Position numbers and translations under genes: made by a program
Assembly (NCBI GenBank): GCA_010909165.1
Contig: MU008156.1
Span: 558,001-622,000 of the forward strand
DNA: 64,000 bases
Reading direction: 5' to 3'
Source of the DNA: Anthoceros angustus
Lineage: Eukaryota > Streptophyta > Anthocerotopsida > Anthocerotales > Anthocerotaceae
Shown: in pieces, positions 1 to 13,826 of the stretch
How the letters are laid out: every line of letters begins with the position of its first letter
How positions within the stretch are numbered: position 1 is the stretch's first letter
The notes under the pieces: model-generated
The model's input: only the letters and a program-made list of their open reading frames with translations
The model's database searches: none
What the model was told of the DNA's origin: nothing

Positions 1-2006
1 GCTACCAAGATGTTAGCATTCTCAATGCGCTTTGGCTGACCGACACCTATCTTCTTATCGAGGATAAATCTGTATCACGCAGACATGCAGTCTTAGAAAA
101 ATCCAACCCATTTACATCCCAGTTTCAACCAACGACGAGAGAATCATATAAGCCTTCAACCAACAACGAGATAATCCCTCCATAGATTGCCCAACTGGCC
201 ACAAGAGAAACTGCTATCCCAATCCAACATCTACAGCACGGGAAATAGGACACAAGGTGAAGCAACCCAGGTCTGACAGAAAACACCTACCCCTCATCCA
301 AAAATGAGTCTTTCAGGGAGCCACCAGCCTTCTTCACAATTTGTATAGCCTCAAGGTTTGAACTGCCCTGCTATCACAACCAGCATTAGCCTTGCCCAGC
401 ATACTAGGTTATGAAACTTATGCTACAAACATACCTTCAAACGAAGAACGGCATCCACTGCCAGATTTGCAAAATGGACCTTATCCTGAGACAGAATCTT
501 TGAGCTCAGAGTTGTCATGGCAATGTTGACAAGGTCACTGCGAAACTTCTCTGCAAAAATAACCGTTCACAGTGTCAGCACCAGAGTGAAGGAAACGCAT
601 AGCAACAGTCAAGCAGATCTTGACATGATGTGCAAAGCGGGACAAATCACGTGCACCACATACGTGGATCTGCTTGGTTATTCCGAACTACTTTCTCCAA
701 AGCAGCTCGGGCAGTATCTGCAGCCATCCTATACCCTGCAATTGAAAGTGTCACCAATAAAAGAGGAGGAGAGCACAATTGCATGAGATAGCTGTGCAAT
801 GTTTCCAAGATGGCACAAGAACAGAAACTCCTTACCTGCAATGATTGTCATGGGGTGGATCTTCAGAGCAACCAGCTTTTCTGCCTCTCGCAACAGTTCT
901 CCGGCAAGTACAACGACCGATGTTGTCCCATCTCCAACTTCATCATCTTGCACCTTGGAGATATCTGTGCAAAGACAGCTCTCAAGCATGAAGACGGCCA
1001 GGAACTAACAAAAGCTCAGCATAAAAGTCATGCAAGGCGGCACAGTTAACCAGTTCAGAATTGGGCCCTCAGGGCCATTCCAAGCTGGCTAAACAACAAA
1101 CAAGCAAAAACCTCAGGAAGGCGCAACATCCCTATCACAGTATGCAGGACACTTAAAAGACTTATTGGTCATCAAGGAAGGAGATTTGGGGTTTGGAAGA
1201 GATTGTGGATTCACCAATGAGAACTTTGGCAGCTGGGTTGTCCACATGGAGAGATTTCAAGATGGTTGCTCCATCATTTGTGACAGTCACAGTCTGACCC
1301 CTCCCAGTTGATTGCAAAATTTTGTCCTGCAACATAATACATCACAAGCGTCTCAACAATGCAACCGGACCAACTTCCAACCCAATAGTGCAAGACAAGC
1401 ATGCATCTGGAATGAAGGACACTCCATCCGAAGAATCAGATAAAAACTTACCATTCCTTTAGGACCTAATGTGCTCTTCACTAAGTCAGCAATCGCCATG
1501 GCACCAATGAAGGATGCCTGCATTACAACAAACGAGTCAGGAGAAACAGACAGCACCCTCTCAATACTTTAGTACTCTCAAGGTTATCAGATGAAGACTT
1601 AGGACACAGCTAACAAGAAAGAGACATTGATGGCCCAACACAAGGAAGAACGCAGGCACAGGGACGGAGCCATGTCAGAACCAAAGCAGTTAATTTCACA
1701 TCAATCGATAACTCATGCTGTGTACCATTCTGGCGCGTTCCCCCTTCTCCTCCGTTGCATCGGACTTGAAGAGCCCCTCCAACTGCGACAGCAGAATGCA
1801 TGGACACAAAAGTCAGCGCAAGCTCGTTTACAACTACTTCTTGTCAGTGAGATAGGGGAAGACAAACAATCTGCAAGCGGAGACAAGAAAGCTTTCGACA
1901 GGGCTCCCCAAAGCAGCAGCTTCAACGAATCTACGCAAAGAACCGGCAGCTGGAGACAAATCTGAGAAACCCAAAATAAACCGATAAGAGTACTCACCGA
2001 AGCCAT
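1..2006 (-). CDS. CCT2: CCT2, T-complex protein 1 subunit beta (partial at left edge)
   Basis: Beta subunit of the cytosolic chaperonin CCT/TRiC, which folds actin, tubulin and other proteins using ATP. Nine exons are readable on the minus strand: 1998-2006, 1726-1782, 1452-1517, 1215-1326, 836-964, 664-735, 435-550, 291-367 and 1-69 (continues outside). Phases close at every junction. The start is a tiny first exon encoding only Met-Ala-Ser. Visible landmarks are [11 protein letters not shown] (ATP-binding region), TNDGATILK, and [18 protein letters not shown], which contains the group II chaperonin GDGTT nucleotide-binding motif. About 235 of the usual ~530 residues are present; the rest of the apical domain and the C-terminal half lie beyond the edge. 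No frame damage is seen. The gene is divergent from the coiled-coil gene at 2425, so 2007-2424 probably holds both 5' UTRs and a shared promoter. Confidence 0.95.
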
Positions 2007-2424
2007 GATGCTGGCTGCGCAAGCACAGGGTCTCCAAGTGAAAAGGGTTGCCCTTCAGAGACTTGACACTTCACAGCACGATGAGACACCAATGCATAAC
2101 TGCAGGGACTCGCAGATGAACACGATCTGCGTCAAGATGTCGGAGCGGGAGCTGGAGCTGCAGCTGTCGAGGGTAATGGTGCCGGCAGCCTTCCACCGTT
2201 CCCGCCGCCGCGGCTGCTGCTGAAGTGAGGAGAGCGTGAGAAGGGCGGGAAGAAGTCCGAGTAATGTCAATACCCGGAACCCCAACGGATAGGAGGGCCC
2301 TGGGTAGCAAACCTAATGCCGTTCCTGATAGAAACGGCGACGGGGAGCTTAAACGGCAGCGGTTGTAAGGGAGTGCCGGTTATGGGAGAAATGCCATGGT
2401 TGCGGCCTGGACTCACCGTTTGCG
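2007..2424. promoter_or_regulatory. Divergent intergenic region between CCT2 and a coiled-coil gene
   Basis: About 420 bp separate two start codons pointing away from each other. It must hold the two 5' UTRs and any shared promoter. It is GC-richer near 2140-2400. I see no clear TATA box on either side, which fits housekeeping promoters. This is inferred from gene arrangement only. Confidence 0.4.
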
Positions 2425-3020
2425 ATGGACAAGGAGCTGCACCTGGTTAGACAGCGCTTGATTGCTGCAGAAGTGGAAAGGAAAGATGCCTTGTACCAAC
2501 TCAGTCAGGTGAGGAAGGAGAAGGCCAGTGCTGATCTTGTGAAATTGTACATCAAGCACGCTAGCAATGCCATTGACAAAGAGAGGGATTTATGGGAGAG
2601 GGAAAAGAGCCTGTACAATGTGCGATGCGAAAAAGGTTTGTTCAGTCGTAGCTGATGCATGATGAATGTGTGCACTGTCCTCATAGCAAATCCTCCATTG
2701 TCATCCTAAATTTCAGTTCTGAAGTCGCTTGTAATTACGTTTTGACCAGTTCACAGATGAACGCTGGCCGGAATGCTCAGCCTTTCCTGCATTTAGAATT
2801 GTGGAGTGAGATGCATCGCAACTTATGAAAGTGCTTGTTTGATTTATCAGGCGCTGTACAAGTGAAACACTCATCCTCCCTCTGTTGGCTGCCTGAAAAG
2901 AACGAAAGCCTGAGCAGAAGTACTCCTTGCAGAAGAAAGGACGATGACTCTGATGCTTTCGATCGTGAGTGGCATAAAAGAAGAGAGCACCTTGACACGT
3001 TGATGAAGATGACTACATAG
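2425..3020 (+). CDS. Small coiled-coil protein of unknown function, two exons
   Basis: Two exons, 2425-2635 and 2851-3020, join in phase (GT donor after 2635, TTTATCAG acceptor) to give about 126 residues. Residues 1-70 are charged and heptad-like (RQRLIAAEVERKDALYQLSQ...), typical of an alpha-helical coiled coil. The C-terminal half is rich in Ser, then basic and acidic (RRKDDDSDAFDREWHKRRE). No signal peptide, membrane segment or catalytic motif is visible. I do not recognise the family. The clean intron and codon-like composition argue that it is a real gene. It could also be the N-terminal part of a longer coiled-coil protein if other exons are used. Confidence 0.55.
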
Positions 3021-3515
3021 CTCCCGTGGTCCTTGATTTTTCACATAATCTAGCGTCTTTATTTGAAGAAGATGCTGCTTAGGTTAGCAAGCTGAAAGAT
3101 GCTTTTATGGCACAATGTGGACAAGCGTCTTGACATAGCTATCTATACGTCAAGGGGACTTAGCTTCAGGTATAGTACCGTGTTGAAATTTCTCCAACTT
3201 TGTGTGTTCTCAAAGAAACGTGAATGCGATAGACTTGGCTGATTCTTGGCATGATCCAGGATTTGAGGCTCATCAGGGGCATTGCAAATGAAGCCAAGGA
3301 CCATACAGTATGAACGGGGACCCGTGCAACGGGACTGGTCCACCGTGGCCCGACGTGCATGGTGGGAAAGAGTCCACCTGGACGGGGTTTCCGGATTTCT
3401 TCCACTCAGCTGAAGGCAACAGGGGGCCTAAACCAGCCATCCTCCGAGCCCGAGAAGCTGTCGTGCGAAACCCAGGCCAATTGCGCGGTGAAGCCAAGGC
3501 TGGTGGGCTGTTGCA
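3021..3515. other. Intergenic region upstream of MsrA
   Basis: About 500 bp between the coiled-coil gene and MsrA. It contains the presumed 3' UTR of the former and the promoter/5' UTR of the latter. I see no repeat or additional gene. Confidence 0.4.
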
Positions 3516-4418
3516 ATGTCGATGCAGGCTCTGGTAGGAGCTGCTTGTTGCCCTTGCAGAGCGTCCGGCAGCACGCGCCAGGCGTTGGCGTCGCAGTTTT
3601 TGGGATTTCGATCTGTGCCTTTGCATTCTGGTGGGACTTCATCGAGGATTCCGCGGACAGCGAGCCTGCGCGTTTGGGCGATGGAGAACAAGCGTGGTTG
3701 GTTCAACTTTGGGGGATTTGGGACGCGGGCAGTGTCGAAGGAGGCAGATTCTGCCAGTGCCAACCTCGCGCAGGGCCCAGATGACGATGTTCCGGCTGCA
3801 GGGCAGCAGTTTGCATGCTTCGGTGCCGGCTGTTTCTGGGGCGTGGAGCTTGCGTTCCAGCGGGTGCCGGGCGTGAGCAAGACCGAGGTTGGATACACCC
3901 AAGGTAAAGTGCACAATCCTACCTACGGCGATGTGTGCGAAGGGACTACCGGCCACTCGGAGGTCGTGCGCGTGCAGTTCGATCCCAAGGCGGTCAGCTA
4001 TGAGAGTCTGCTTGACGTTTTCTGGGCGCGGCATGATCCCACCACGCTCAATCGACAGGTGCTGTGCTCCCTCCATCCTTGAATGCAGTTAGATTGTTGA
4101 TTTCAAGTGTAGGGATTGAGCGTCCAGAATGCTGCGTGTCTCACAGTGCTAGGGTTACGTGTGCAGGGCGGGGATGTGGGCACGCAGTACAGGTCGGGAA
4201 TCTATTTCTACAGCCTTGAGCAAGAGCAAGCTGCCAAAGAGTCACTCGACAAGCATCAAAAATCTGTGAACAGGAAAATTGTCACAGAAGTACTCCCGGC
4301 CAAAAAGTTTTACAGGGCAGAGGAGTATCATCAGCAGTATTTGTCCAAGGGTGGCCGCTTCGGATTCAGGCAGTCGGCCGAGAAAGGGTGTAATGATCCT
4401 ATCCGCTGCTATGGTTGA
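3516..4418 (+). CDS. MSRA: Peptide methionine sulfoxide reductase A, plastid type
   Basis: Reduces methionine-S-sulfoxide in oxidised proteins using thioredoxin. Two exons, 3516-4058 and 4167-4418, join in phase 0 to 264 residues. The catalytic signature GAGCFWGVE sits near residue 104, with the nucleophilic Cys in GCFWG. Downstream family blocks follow: [50 protein letters not shown]. The [10 protein letters not shown] block starts exactly at exon 2. About 90 residues precede the core. They are rich in Ser, Arg and Ala and poor in acidic residues, which indicates a chloroplast transit peptide. The start at 3516 is the first Met; a second Met follows two codons later. The last residues, including a Cys near the C-terminus ([11 protein letters not shown]), match the resolving-Cys tail of plant plastid MSRA. 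Confidence 0.95.
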
Positions 4419-4661
4419 CTTCTTGTTTTGTGAATGTTAAGGCCATCTCCGTCCTACGCCTGGGTCTCATAGAATCATGTCCAGTCAGCGTAGGCAGAAA
4501 GAATCCGACCACATCATCTACTGACTGGCGAGTATCGTAGCATAATGTTGTGTCCTGCGGGAAGTGGGATGAATCCGGTCTCTCTGCACATGTAAAGACC
4601 TATCCTGTCCACCGACACTTGCACTCTGAGCAAAAGCTTATTTTACAATCTCAGACGGGTG

Positions 4662-7600
4662 TCAGCTCCGATTCGCAACTCTGTTGATAGCTTTGTTGAC
4701 GTATTTTCGTAATCTCTTCAACTTCTCCGGTAAGACACTAGCTTCTCCAACATACGTTACGACGTTATTTATATACGTATCCAGATCGTGCTTGAACTGC
4801 TCCAAACCATGATAGTAATCATCTCTCAATCTTGCCCTCACCACAAGAATTGACAGGGGCAGCGCAGTTCTGTGTAACACATAGCACCCACAACCGGTCA
4901 ACCAAATTTGAGGTATCAGAAGAAAAGCATCCAGCTCCAGTTACAACGGACTCAATGCACCCATAAACTTTGAAGATTTCTGAACACTTACTTGTTCACA
5001 AAAGACGGCTGCAGAATTAAACTTTCCGCTTCCTGAAGACCGTATTCATCCTGCCCAACAGCTAGCTTTTAATTTTGATGTTGCCTACACAGGAATATCT
5101 TCAGAATATTGCGAGTGGCAAAACACACAAGCTATGACAACTAACCTCATCATCATAGTCAAAGGTTTGAAAAGCGTCCATGAGTTGCTCCCTGGTAATA
5201 GGATGTAGCCGAGGCCGGGGCCCGTCTAACTGAGGTGGAGGACCACCATCAGCTTTCTGACTTGATTCATACAACTCCCATGGGCTGTGATGTGTCACGT
5301 CCTCCGGCTTACCAACGGGTCTATACTGCACCTCGTACTTTTCCCAGGGGCTATCGGGAAAATCAGGAGACCTGGGCTTTATTCTTGTGATCCTGCCTTT
5401 CCACCATCCTCCGGTTCCCTTTTCACCCGGGTTTGCCCACCAGACCTGGCAATGATCCCTTGTTGCCCAAGGTTTCTTGATAGATGCCTCATACCGATGC
5501 TTCTCGACAATGAAATCTGGGAAGTTTTTCATCTCTGGATCTGGCAATGTAACCTGAAAAGTATCCCCATGAACCTCCGACATGGGGTCAATAAACTTCA
5601 TTAATATGCGACAGTGAGTTTCCTCTATATCCGGATGCAAGGTATAGTCCAGTCCCACAATCCGACAGAGCTCCACGGCATTAAACAATCCCCCAGATAC
5701 TGTCCAAGGTCTTTCAGCTCTTCTGAAGAATTCATCATTACAGCTATCCAGAAATGCTTCATGTCCCTGTACCAGGGACGGCAGGAAAGAGCACATTTAC
5801 AACACGTGCAAAGATACTGGAAGGATTGCAGGTGAGAAAACGCAGGAAAATATAGAGAACACATAACTACAAAAGACTTACCTGCCGAAAATATACCACC
5901 TCATCATTGAACTGAGGTACATAACGACTTCCTTCTTCTTTGGTAGAAAGCAACCAGGCATCCTCTCGTTTTCGCATTTTCCTCACACCCCGACCATGCT
6001 GCTCAGGTACATGGCCGACATCTTGTCTACCATTGAGATACTGACCAGCAGCATGCCTTGTGCGAGCAGAAGTCCTTCTACCTACCCTGGTACCATCTCC
6101 TAGATTTTGTACAATAGGTTCTGTATCTACATGGGGAAGTATGGAGTCCCTGTTCGTGCCCTTCAATCTCTGTCTCTGCTCCACCCTTCCTCGCCTCTTT
6201 CGCTCATTTTGATTATCAGAGATCCTCATTGATGCCCTCGCTGCATGCTGGCTTCCCGACAACAACATAGTCATTCTCCTCGTCCGCACCTTGTTCTCTG
6301 CTTCTGTGTGAGTCGTCACAGCAGCAAACCCCTCAGATCTCTGTTTTCTTCGCTTTCCATTTTGCCTACTCAAACCATTTCTAGGAGCGGCCCTTCCCAC
6401 CTTGAGATGTTGACCACCTGCGCCATGAAAATCTGGGTCAGAATACCCATTATCTTCACTTGCGGAAGCCACATTGTCCTCACTCGCTGAGGCACTTGCT
6501 CCCGTTGCCTCACTTGCAGAACCACAATTCTCTTCATCGACATGGCCTGATGCACTACATTTATATTCACTGTCATTCTCATTCTCTTCGTCATCACACT
6601 CACCCTCAGCTTCATCCTCATATTCCTCTTGCACCTGCTGTTCCCGTTTACCTTCCTCACCACTATGTTCTTCATCCACCTCAACTCTCCTTGAGGATTC
6701 CACCGGGCTGTCCTCTTCATCATCTTGACCATTTGCTGAATTGTATGTTGATTCACAGGCCTCAGCACCAGATTCATCCTCATTGGCATGGCCATTCGCA
6801 CCTTGAGTTTGCTGCCCACTGTCGGAGTCCGTACCCTGAGCACCCACATGATTTCCCTGTGAGACGGACATTAACCTTACGTGGCCATTGGTCAGCTTAG
6901 AGTTCTTCCCACATCCGAGGCAGATGACCCTGCTTCAGGTTCATGGTTTGGAGAATGCCTGGGAGGCGAGCTACTCTTGTACTCAGAGCTGTGATTTCCA
7001 ACCTCATGATCCCGAGCGACACCATTTGCATGAAGTGAACCACCACTCTTAGCTTGATCACCTGCCCTCCATCCCCAGAGGATTCGCAACGACATGTGCA
7101 CCCTGAGATTCATCTTCACTGTCTGGAAGCAACAAATTTCTCGCACGTCTGCGCAGATTCGAAACTGCTCCGTTCTGCCGTCTAAGACGGGTGGCTGCTG
7201 GCACTCTGGGGTCATCTGAGTTAGAAGGTGATCTGCTGATAAAGCTTGAGTTGTGGGCATCATCTTGAACGTCATTAGAATTGACAGCAATACCATTCCA
7301 TCCACTGACATTGCCTGCTGTTCCCGTTTACCTTCCTCACCACTATGTTCTTCATCCACCTCAACTCTCCTTGAGGATTCCACCGGGCTGTCCTCTTCAT
7401 CATCTTGACCATTTGCTGAATTGTATGTTGATTCACAGGCCTCAGCACCAGATTCATCCTCATTGGCATGGCCATTCGCACCTTGAGTTTGCTGCCCACT
7501 GTCGGAGTCCGTACCCTGAGCACCCACATGATTTCCCTGTGAGACGGACATTAACCTTACTCGTAAAACTCCGTTGCCATTGGTCAGCTTAGAGTTCTTC

Positions 7601-10600
7601 CCCACATCCGAGGCAGATGACCCTGCTTCAGGTTCATGGTTTGGAGAATGCCTGGGAGGCGAGCTACTCTTGTACTCAGAGCTGTGATTTCCAACCTCAT
7701 GATCCCGAGCGACACCATTTGCATGAAGTGAACCACCACTCTTAGCTTGATCACCTGCCCCTCCATCCCCAGAGGATTCGGCAACGACATGTGCACCCTG
7801 AGATTCATCTTCACTGTCTGGAAGCAACAAATTTCTCGCACGTCTGCGCAGATTCGTCGAAACTGCTCCGTTCTGCCGTCTAAGACGGGTGGCTGCTGGC
7901 ACTCTGGGGTCATCTGAGTTAGAAGGTGATCTGCTGATAAAGCTTGAGTTGTGGGCATCATCTTGAACGTCATTAGAATTGACAGCAATACCATTCCATC
8001 CACTGACATTGCCTGCTTGCCTATGATCACTCCACACAGGGAACTCATCAGCCATGCTAGCAGCATCTGCCTCCCCAGAAGACGAACCTAGTCGCACCCG
8101 CTTGGCAGCTTGACCCTTTTTCCACTCAAACTTCCTTTTCTCATCTAATGCCAAACCAGCATTAGCTTCATCCATATCACATACATCTGTGCTGTTAAGG
8201 GTAAGTGCATTTTCATTTAAATCAGCAGTCACCAAGGCATCATTACTCAGAAGCCCTTCCTTTAGGTCACTGCTGGATCTTGGATGCTTGAAAATAAGCT
8301 TTGGCAATGTGGATGATGCTTGGGTGGAAGGCTGCCCCCATATGTCTGCAACAGCAACTTCGTCCTTCAAGCCACTTTCACCTTCATGACCCATCTTCAT
8401 TGCTTCTTGACCAAAACCTGTTGACTTTGGTTTAAGCTTTAGCACCAGCCTCCTTCTATGGGATCTGGGTTTAGTGACCCTACAGAATTCGCCGAATTCT
8501 GACATGTTTTGTTTCAGAGCCAGGTCCTGCCCCTCACTCTGTTCCTGTGCATCAGATTCCTCTTTTTGTTTTCCTTTGTTGCGTAGAAGCCGGGTAGCAA
8601 ACTCTCCTTGCAATTCATCTGCTTTTTGTGCACTCCTGAGATTCCGTGTTGAGTGATCCACCCCATCTCCAGCTACCGACACTGGCTTATTGCCATTGGC
8701 GTCATCATCTTCGTTCTCATTCTCGTCATCATCATTCTCAACACCATTCTCATTATCATCATCGTTGTCATTATCGTCGTCGTCGTCAGATATGTTCTTG
8801 AAGAGGCGAAGTGCACGTTTTGCAGCCTTTCTCTTTGATCGAGGTGCATCCTGTTTTGTTGCCCCGGCAGATGAGGTTCCTGCAAATGTGGATCTTGACT
8901 GTCTTCCTTGTCCAGAGCGCCTTTCATAATGTTTCTCATACGGAAATTCCACCACCTTGTTACGACTCTTCCTCCTCAGCTTCCTTCTGACAGAAGTACA
9001 AACAGTATCCTGCAACAATGCAGCAGGGAATCAGCACGTGAACATCTGCGGAAATTCAACACACTTTCCATATATTTGCGCCAGCAGGATTTTCGAAATA
9101 ACACCTCTGCCTTTCTCTTGTTTCTCCTTGAGCGCCTGAGCTGAACCTCGTCTTCAGTATCTCCTGCCTCCTCTTCATTGTCCAGGCTTCTGAGACTTTC
9201 TGCATCGTCCTGACTCTCTCTGTCGTCGCTTACACTGTAGTCAGATCCATCCTCACTGCTCGCAGCAGCTTCTGGCTCCCAATCTACAACGTCATCAATG
9301 AAAACTGGAGGATCCGCTACCCTGCTCGCCCTCCGCTGAGGCTGTACCGCAATGCCTTCGCCAGCAATAATGCCATCATCTGTCATCCCGACTGCTAGCA
9401 TTACTGCAGGGGGCTCCCAAACCATGCCTATGGCCCCAAGACGTCGATGTTGATACAACGTCTGATAGGGGTCTGGATAAGGTATCATACCTGCAGCGGA
9501 GATATACTCAGGAGATTAGTAAGACCTCTCTGAGCATTAACTGGGAAGGAGAGACTAAATGCAATCACCTACTTGCATCACAAAGAAGATCTTGGATATT
9601 TCGTTCTTCTGGTGGCAGCTGTGTCTCCTGTCCACAAAAAAAAGAAAAGGAACTCGGAACCAAGCAACAAGCATTCTTCAAGCCAGTAATGGAAACTACC
9701 AGGCAAAAAAAAAGGTTCAGATTATGGCATTTAGTCACCTGGTCCAAAACATTGCCATAGCTGTCCCTCATAAGAGGTCGAAAATCGCCAAGAAAGAACT
9801 GTGGCAGCCCACACCAAGTAACAAATGGTTAGAACTTCCAAACACAAACCTGAAGATAATTCCAAGAATCAAGCAAAGCCAACCTGATCATATTTTCCAT
9901 CTTTCCAAGTGGTTTCTTCATCACCAATTGCAAACAGATGCATCTGCCCAACTTCATCAGAGACCACTAGGGAGGTCCCATCTCTGCAGCAACAATCAGA
10001 TGTCAATTATTTAACTGAGGACCCTCAGTCCGTTAGTACCCTAATGTACTCGATGTCACATTTTTCAACTAACCCACTTGGAACACTCACGGAGAGAAAT
10101 TGCCGTCAACCAATTCATAGTCTCCAGTCTCAAACTGTGTAATGGAAGAACCCTTCCAGATCTGAGTATCGAGTTCAAAGCAGGTGTCAGAAACAAACCT
10201 GGCCAGATTACAACCAAAAAAATTGACGGTTCAATCACTAGCCCATAGAAAGTGGTGCAAAACTTGCTACCAATTTGGTGAATCGTTGCACTTAAAACAT
10301 AATGAAACAGTGTTGAATGACAAGGAGCGTTATATACTATAATTCAATGCATGCTTTTTGTCTAGGTGGCACAGTTTGGTAGAGCTACTTACATCCCAGA
10401 TTATTACGCGGCCATCATATCCAGCACTCATTGCTATCCTTGGATCAAAAGGGTGAACATCCAACACAAAAGTCTGTACAGATTCACAAACAAGTTGATC
10501 AACTCTGCATGCATTCCACACATCGGTTTCAAAAAAAACCATCACTGGAAGAGATAAGCTCACCCACCGCTTTTGTGTGGCCTGTCAAGCAGTGGACGAG

Positions 10601-13600
10601 CGTGCCATTCACAGGATTCCAAACACATATCCTGCAGTCTGCAAGCCAAAGACACTGCTCAGACTCTCACAAACCGTAGGCCAGTTCTGCCCAGAAGATC
10701 AGACAACAGAAGACATCTCTTACCCATGAGTGCAAGCACAAAGCGGTTATCAAGGCTCCATACGATCATGTTGACTCCACGAGAAGTTGACACCCTCTGG
10801 CGGGCCCCTCCTCCCCTAGACGGTTGAGGAGGCAGTGGTGGGTTTGGGACTCTCAAATGATATGTCTTCTTCCAAAGCTTCACATCCTTTCTTTCCCTGG
10901 GCTTTTTCCTATCTTTCATCTGCAGGGATAACAACACAACAAGATTACAAAAATGCAAAACAACCCTCTGAACTTGTATCACACATGCTTCCCTAACAAC
11001 AAAAGACACAAAACAAAGACACTTACCACTTGCCTACGACGGCGAGGAGTCCAGATTATTGCACTACCATCTCGTGAACATGTAACTATCGAATCAGTAA
11101 ACCTTTACAAAGACCAAATACAAAATTATCAGCCCCCCTGCCAGTCAAAAGGTTTACAAGCGGAATTCTGAATTGATGGTCAAGAGATCTGGCAGCAAAC
11201 CAGCGATCCTCTACTCCTTTAATCTCCTTCAAATTGATGGCTGTAAGCGTCTTTCCAACAGCAGCACACCCACTTCATAATTGCAACAACTAAGCAGAGT
11301 CAATCGCAACCTCAGAAAAGCTTGCTGAATTGATGCACTACAAAAGTTGCAACATATTCAAAAAGTCATGAGCTGCCCATAAACAGAACCCACACCTAAA
11401 CTGCACATAGTTCACTTCATTGGCATGACCGTCAAGCCTGTCCAGCTCATGGAACACGTTGCTGTCTGTCTGGAAAAAAGTTGGTGCCTCCCATACCTGC
11501 AGAATTCCTCGAGGATATCATTCTCAACCCAACCCTAATACGACTACGCCAAGGGACTAGAGACACACCACCCGAACCAGAAGAATGGCAAACTGGAGCT
11601 GTGATGTACTCACCCTTGCACACTTATCAGAGCCTCCAGTGACAAAAAGTGATCCATCCCCATTGAATGCACAACACACAATTTGGTTTGAGACTGGCGC
11701 ACCAGGAGGGGGTGTGCTAATCATCTTCACACCTGAAGCACGGTTGCTTGTCAAGCATTGCACAACTAAAAACAGAAATGACAAATGGCCGGGGCAGTTA
11801 GCATTGACACCTTGTACTGGACATACCGGCATCTTTGTCAGGCCGAGGCACATACTGGCGAGAAGCAGTTGTAGCCACATTCCAGATACGACAAGTTCCC
11901 TCCTCAGATGACCTGGCGAGCAAGGTTCATGCAAAGTTGAAACCTGGCACATCTTTCCTCCAACACAATCATGAAGTCCATGGACATGCAGATACAGGGA
12001 CTTAAGTCGATTGGAAAACACTGACGAGAGCAGATGGTTCTTTTGCTGTGGACTAAATTGAATCTGTGTCACAGGCTTTTGATGACCGCGCAGCACACAA
12101 ACAGGGTAACCATCAGGGAGACGCCACTGTAAAGTACAAAACCACGTCACACTATGAGCAACCACGTCAAGTGGACATGTCGGCTTTGCCGCTGCAGAAA
12201 ACATTTGGTTGCTTCCACACAATCAGCTATCTTATTCTGAAGGTGAAAATGACAAGCATATAAACAAAGAAACCTTACCACTCGTATTGTGCAGTCATTT
12301 GAGCCTGATGCAACTTTTGTGTTGCAGCAACTTACAGCAAGATCAGTGATATCACCCTGTGGACATTAAAAAACAGGTATGAACAATGCTCTACCTGCAG
12401 CCCAATATACTGCTACTTAACTTTGCAGCGAGTAAAAGGACGCGTGTTCCTTCAGAAGTACCTCATGGCCTCGGCAACCTCGCAGGCAAAGGCCAGAAAT
12501 TGCCGACCATATTTTCACAAGACGATCATCCGATCCAGTTATCACTAGTTGCCCTTTTCTATCAAAGATGGCTGAAACAGCAGACAACAACATCTAGAGT
12601 TACAATACAAAGCTGTGTCAAGCAACGTGGAGTCCCTATCAAAGACGCTATGTACCAGAGCTGAAGACACAAGCCAGTGATCAGAAACGGAGAGGAAACT
12701 TACCACAGTAAACCGCATTACGATGCCCTCTAAGAGTCTTCTGTGCTGTGATTCTCTTTACCAACATGGGAGGGTCCAGCAACGTGTAGTTTGTAGAAGA
12801 CGGAGACCGGCGGCACCCGGAAAATCCACCACTGATCTCTCTGAGCATCAACCCATGCACTTGATTTCCATGTGAACGGGGCCAGTGGGATTGAGTCATC
12901 CACCTGGGTGCCCGAACAGGGGGCTTGCTCCGTTCCGCTGTGCAGGACGAATGGATACGGAGACATATCCCAAAAAACGTGTCAACGAGACAGAACATTA
13001 CAGGACACACAAACATCAGGTATCCTCACATCAAGAGAGAACACAAGTTGCTGGCACCAAGCCCTAAAGCCCAAAACTGAACCCTCGGTTTACCGCATCC
13101 AAATCCAGAGCTGGGAAGCGTGACTTACAATCAAGTAGCGAGAAAGCACCCGACCCGATCAAGGTGGGAACATTCGCAGCAAGGGGAATCCTCGAGGGAG
13201 AGTGCTCCAAACCCACAGCTGTTCTGGCATTGTTTACCAGCAGTTGCTGTAGCAGCTTGACAAGGTGATCTTTCTCGATGTGGGGATTTCTGCAAAGGTT
13301 CCAGAACACCGTAGGTTTAGCCGGGGGACAGCAGAACGGACTGAACGCATGGGGGACAACTAACTGATGATGTAAAAAACAAGCACGGATGCACAGTGAC
13401 AGGCATCCAGCGGATATAACTCGCCCAATCCGACGCGGGCAAAGAGCCGTACAAACCTCTGCGCCAGGGCCGAGTAATTAAGCGGGTATGACATGCCGTC
13501 GTCGTTTTCATCCTGGGTGACGGATCCCCCGAGCTTAGAATAAAGCGCATGGTATCGGCGGGGCAGCAGCTTGTGTTGCAGCAACTCGTTCCACAGCACG

Positions 13601-13792
13601 GTGAAGGCCTTCTGGCAGGGCCCATGGGACAGAAAATGCATAACCAAGAAGTAGACCTCCGAGAGGTCGACGGCCACATCCTCCTGCGCCACGGCCTGGC
13701 CATTGCTGGACGGCCCGGCCCGCAGAGCCGCGTCCCCGCCCCGATCAGCCACCCCCGCGCACTGCTGCTCCTGTAGGTGCTGCTGCTGTAGG

Positions 13793-13826
<34 letters not shown>

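Noticed and set aside
6474-6900. Plus-strand frames opposite the BRWD acidic region (His/Pro/Ser-rich)
   Set aside because: They are mirror frames of the Asp/Glu/Ser codons on the minus strand and occur in both copies of the duplication.
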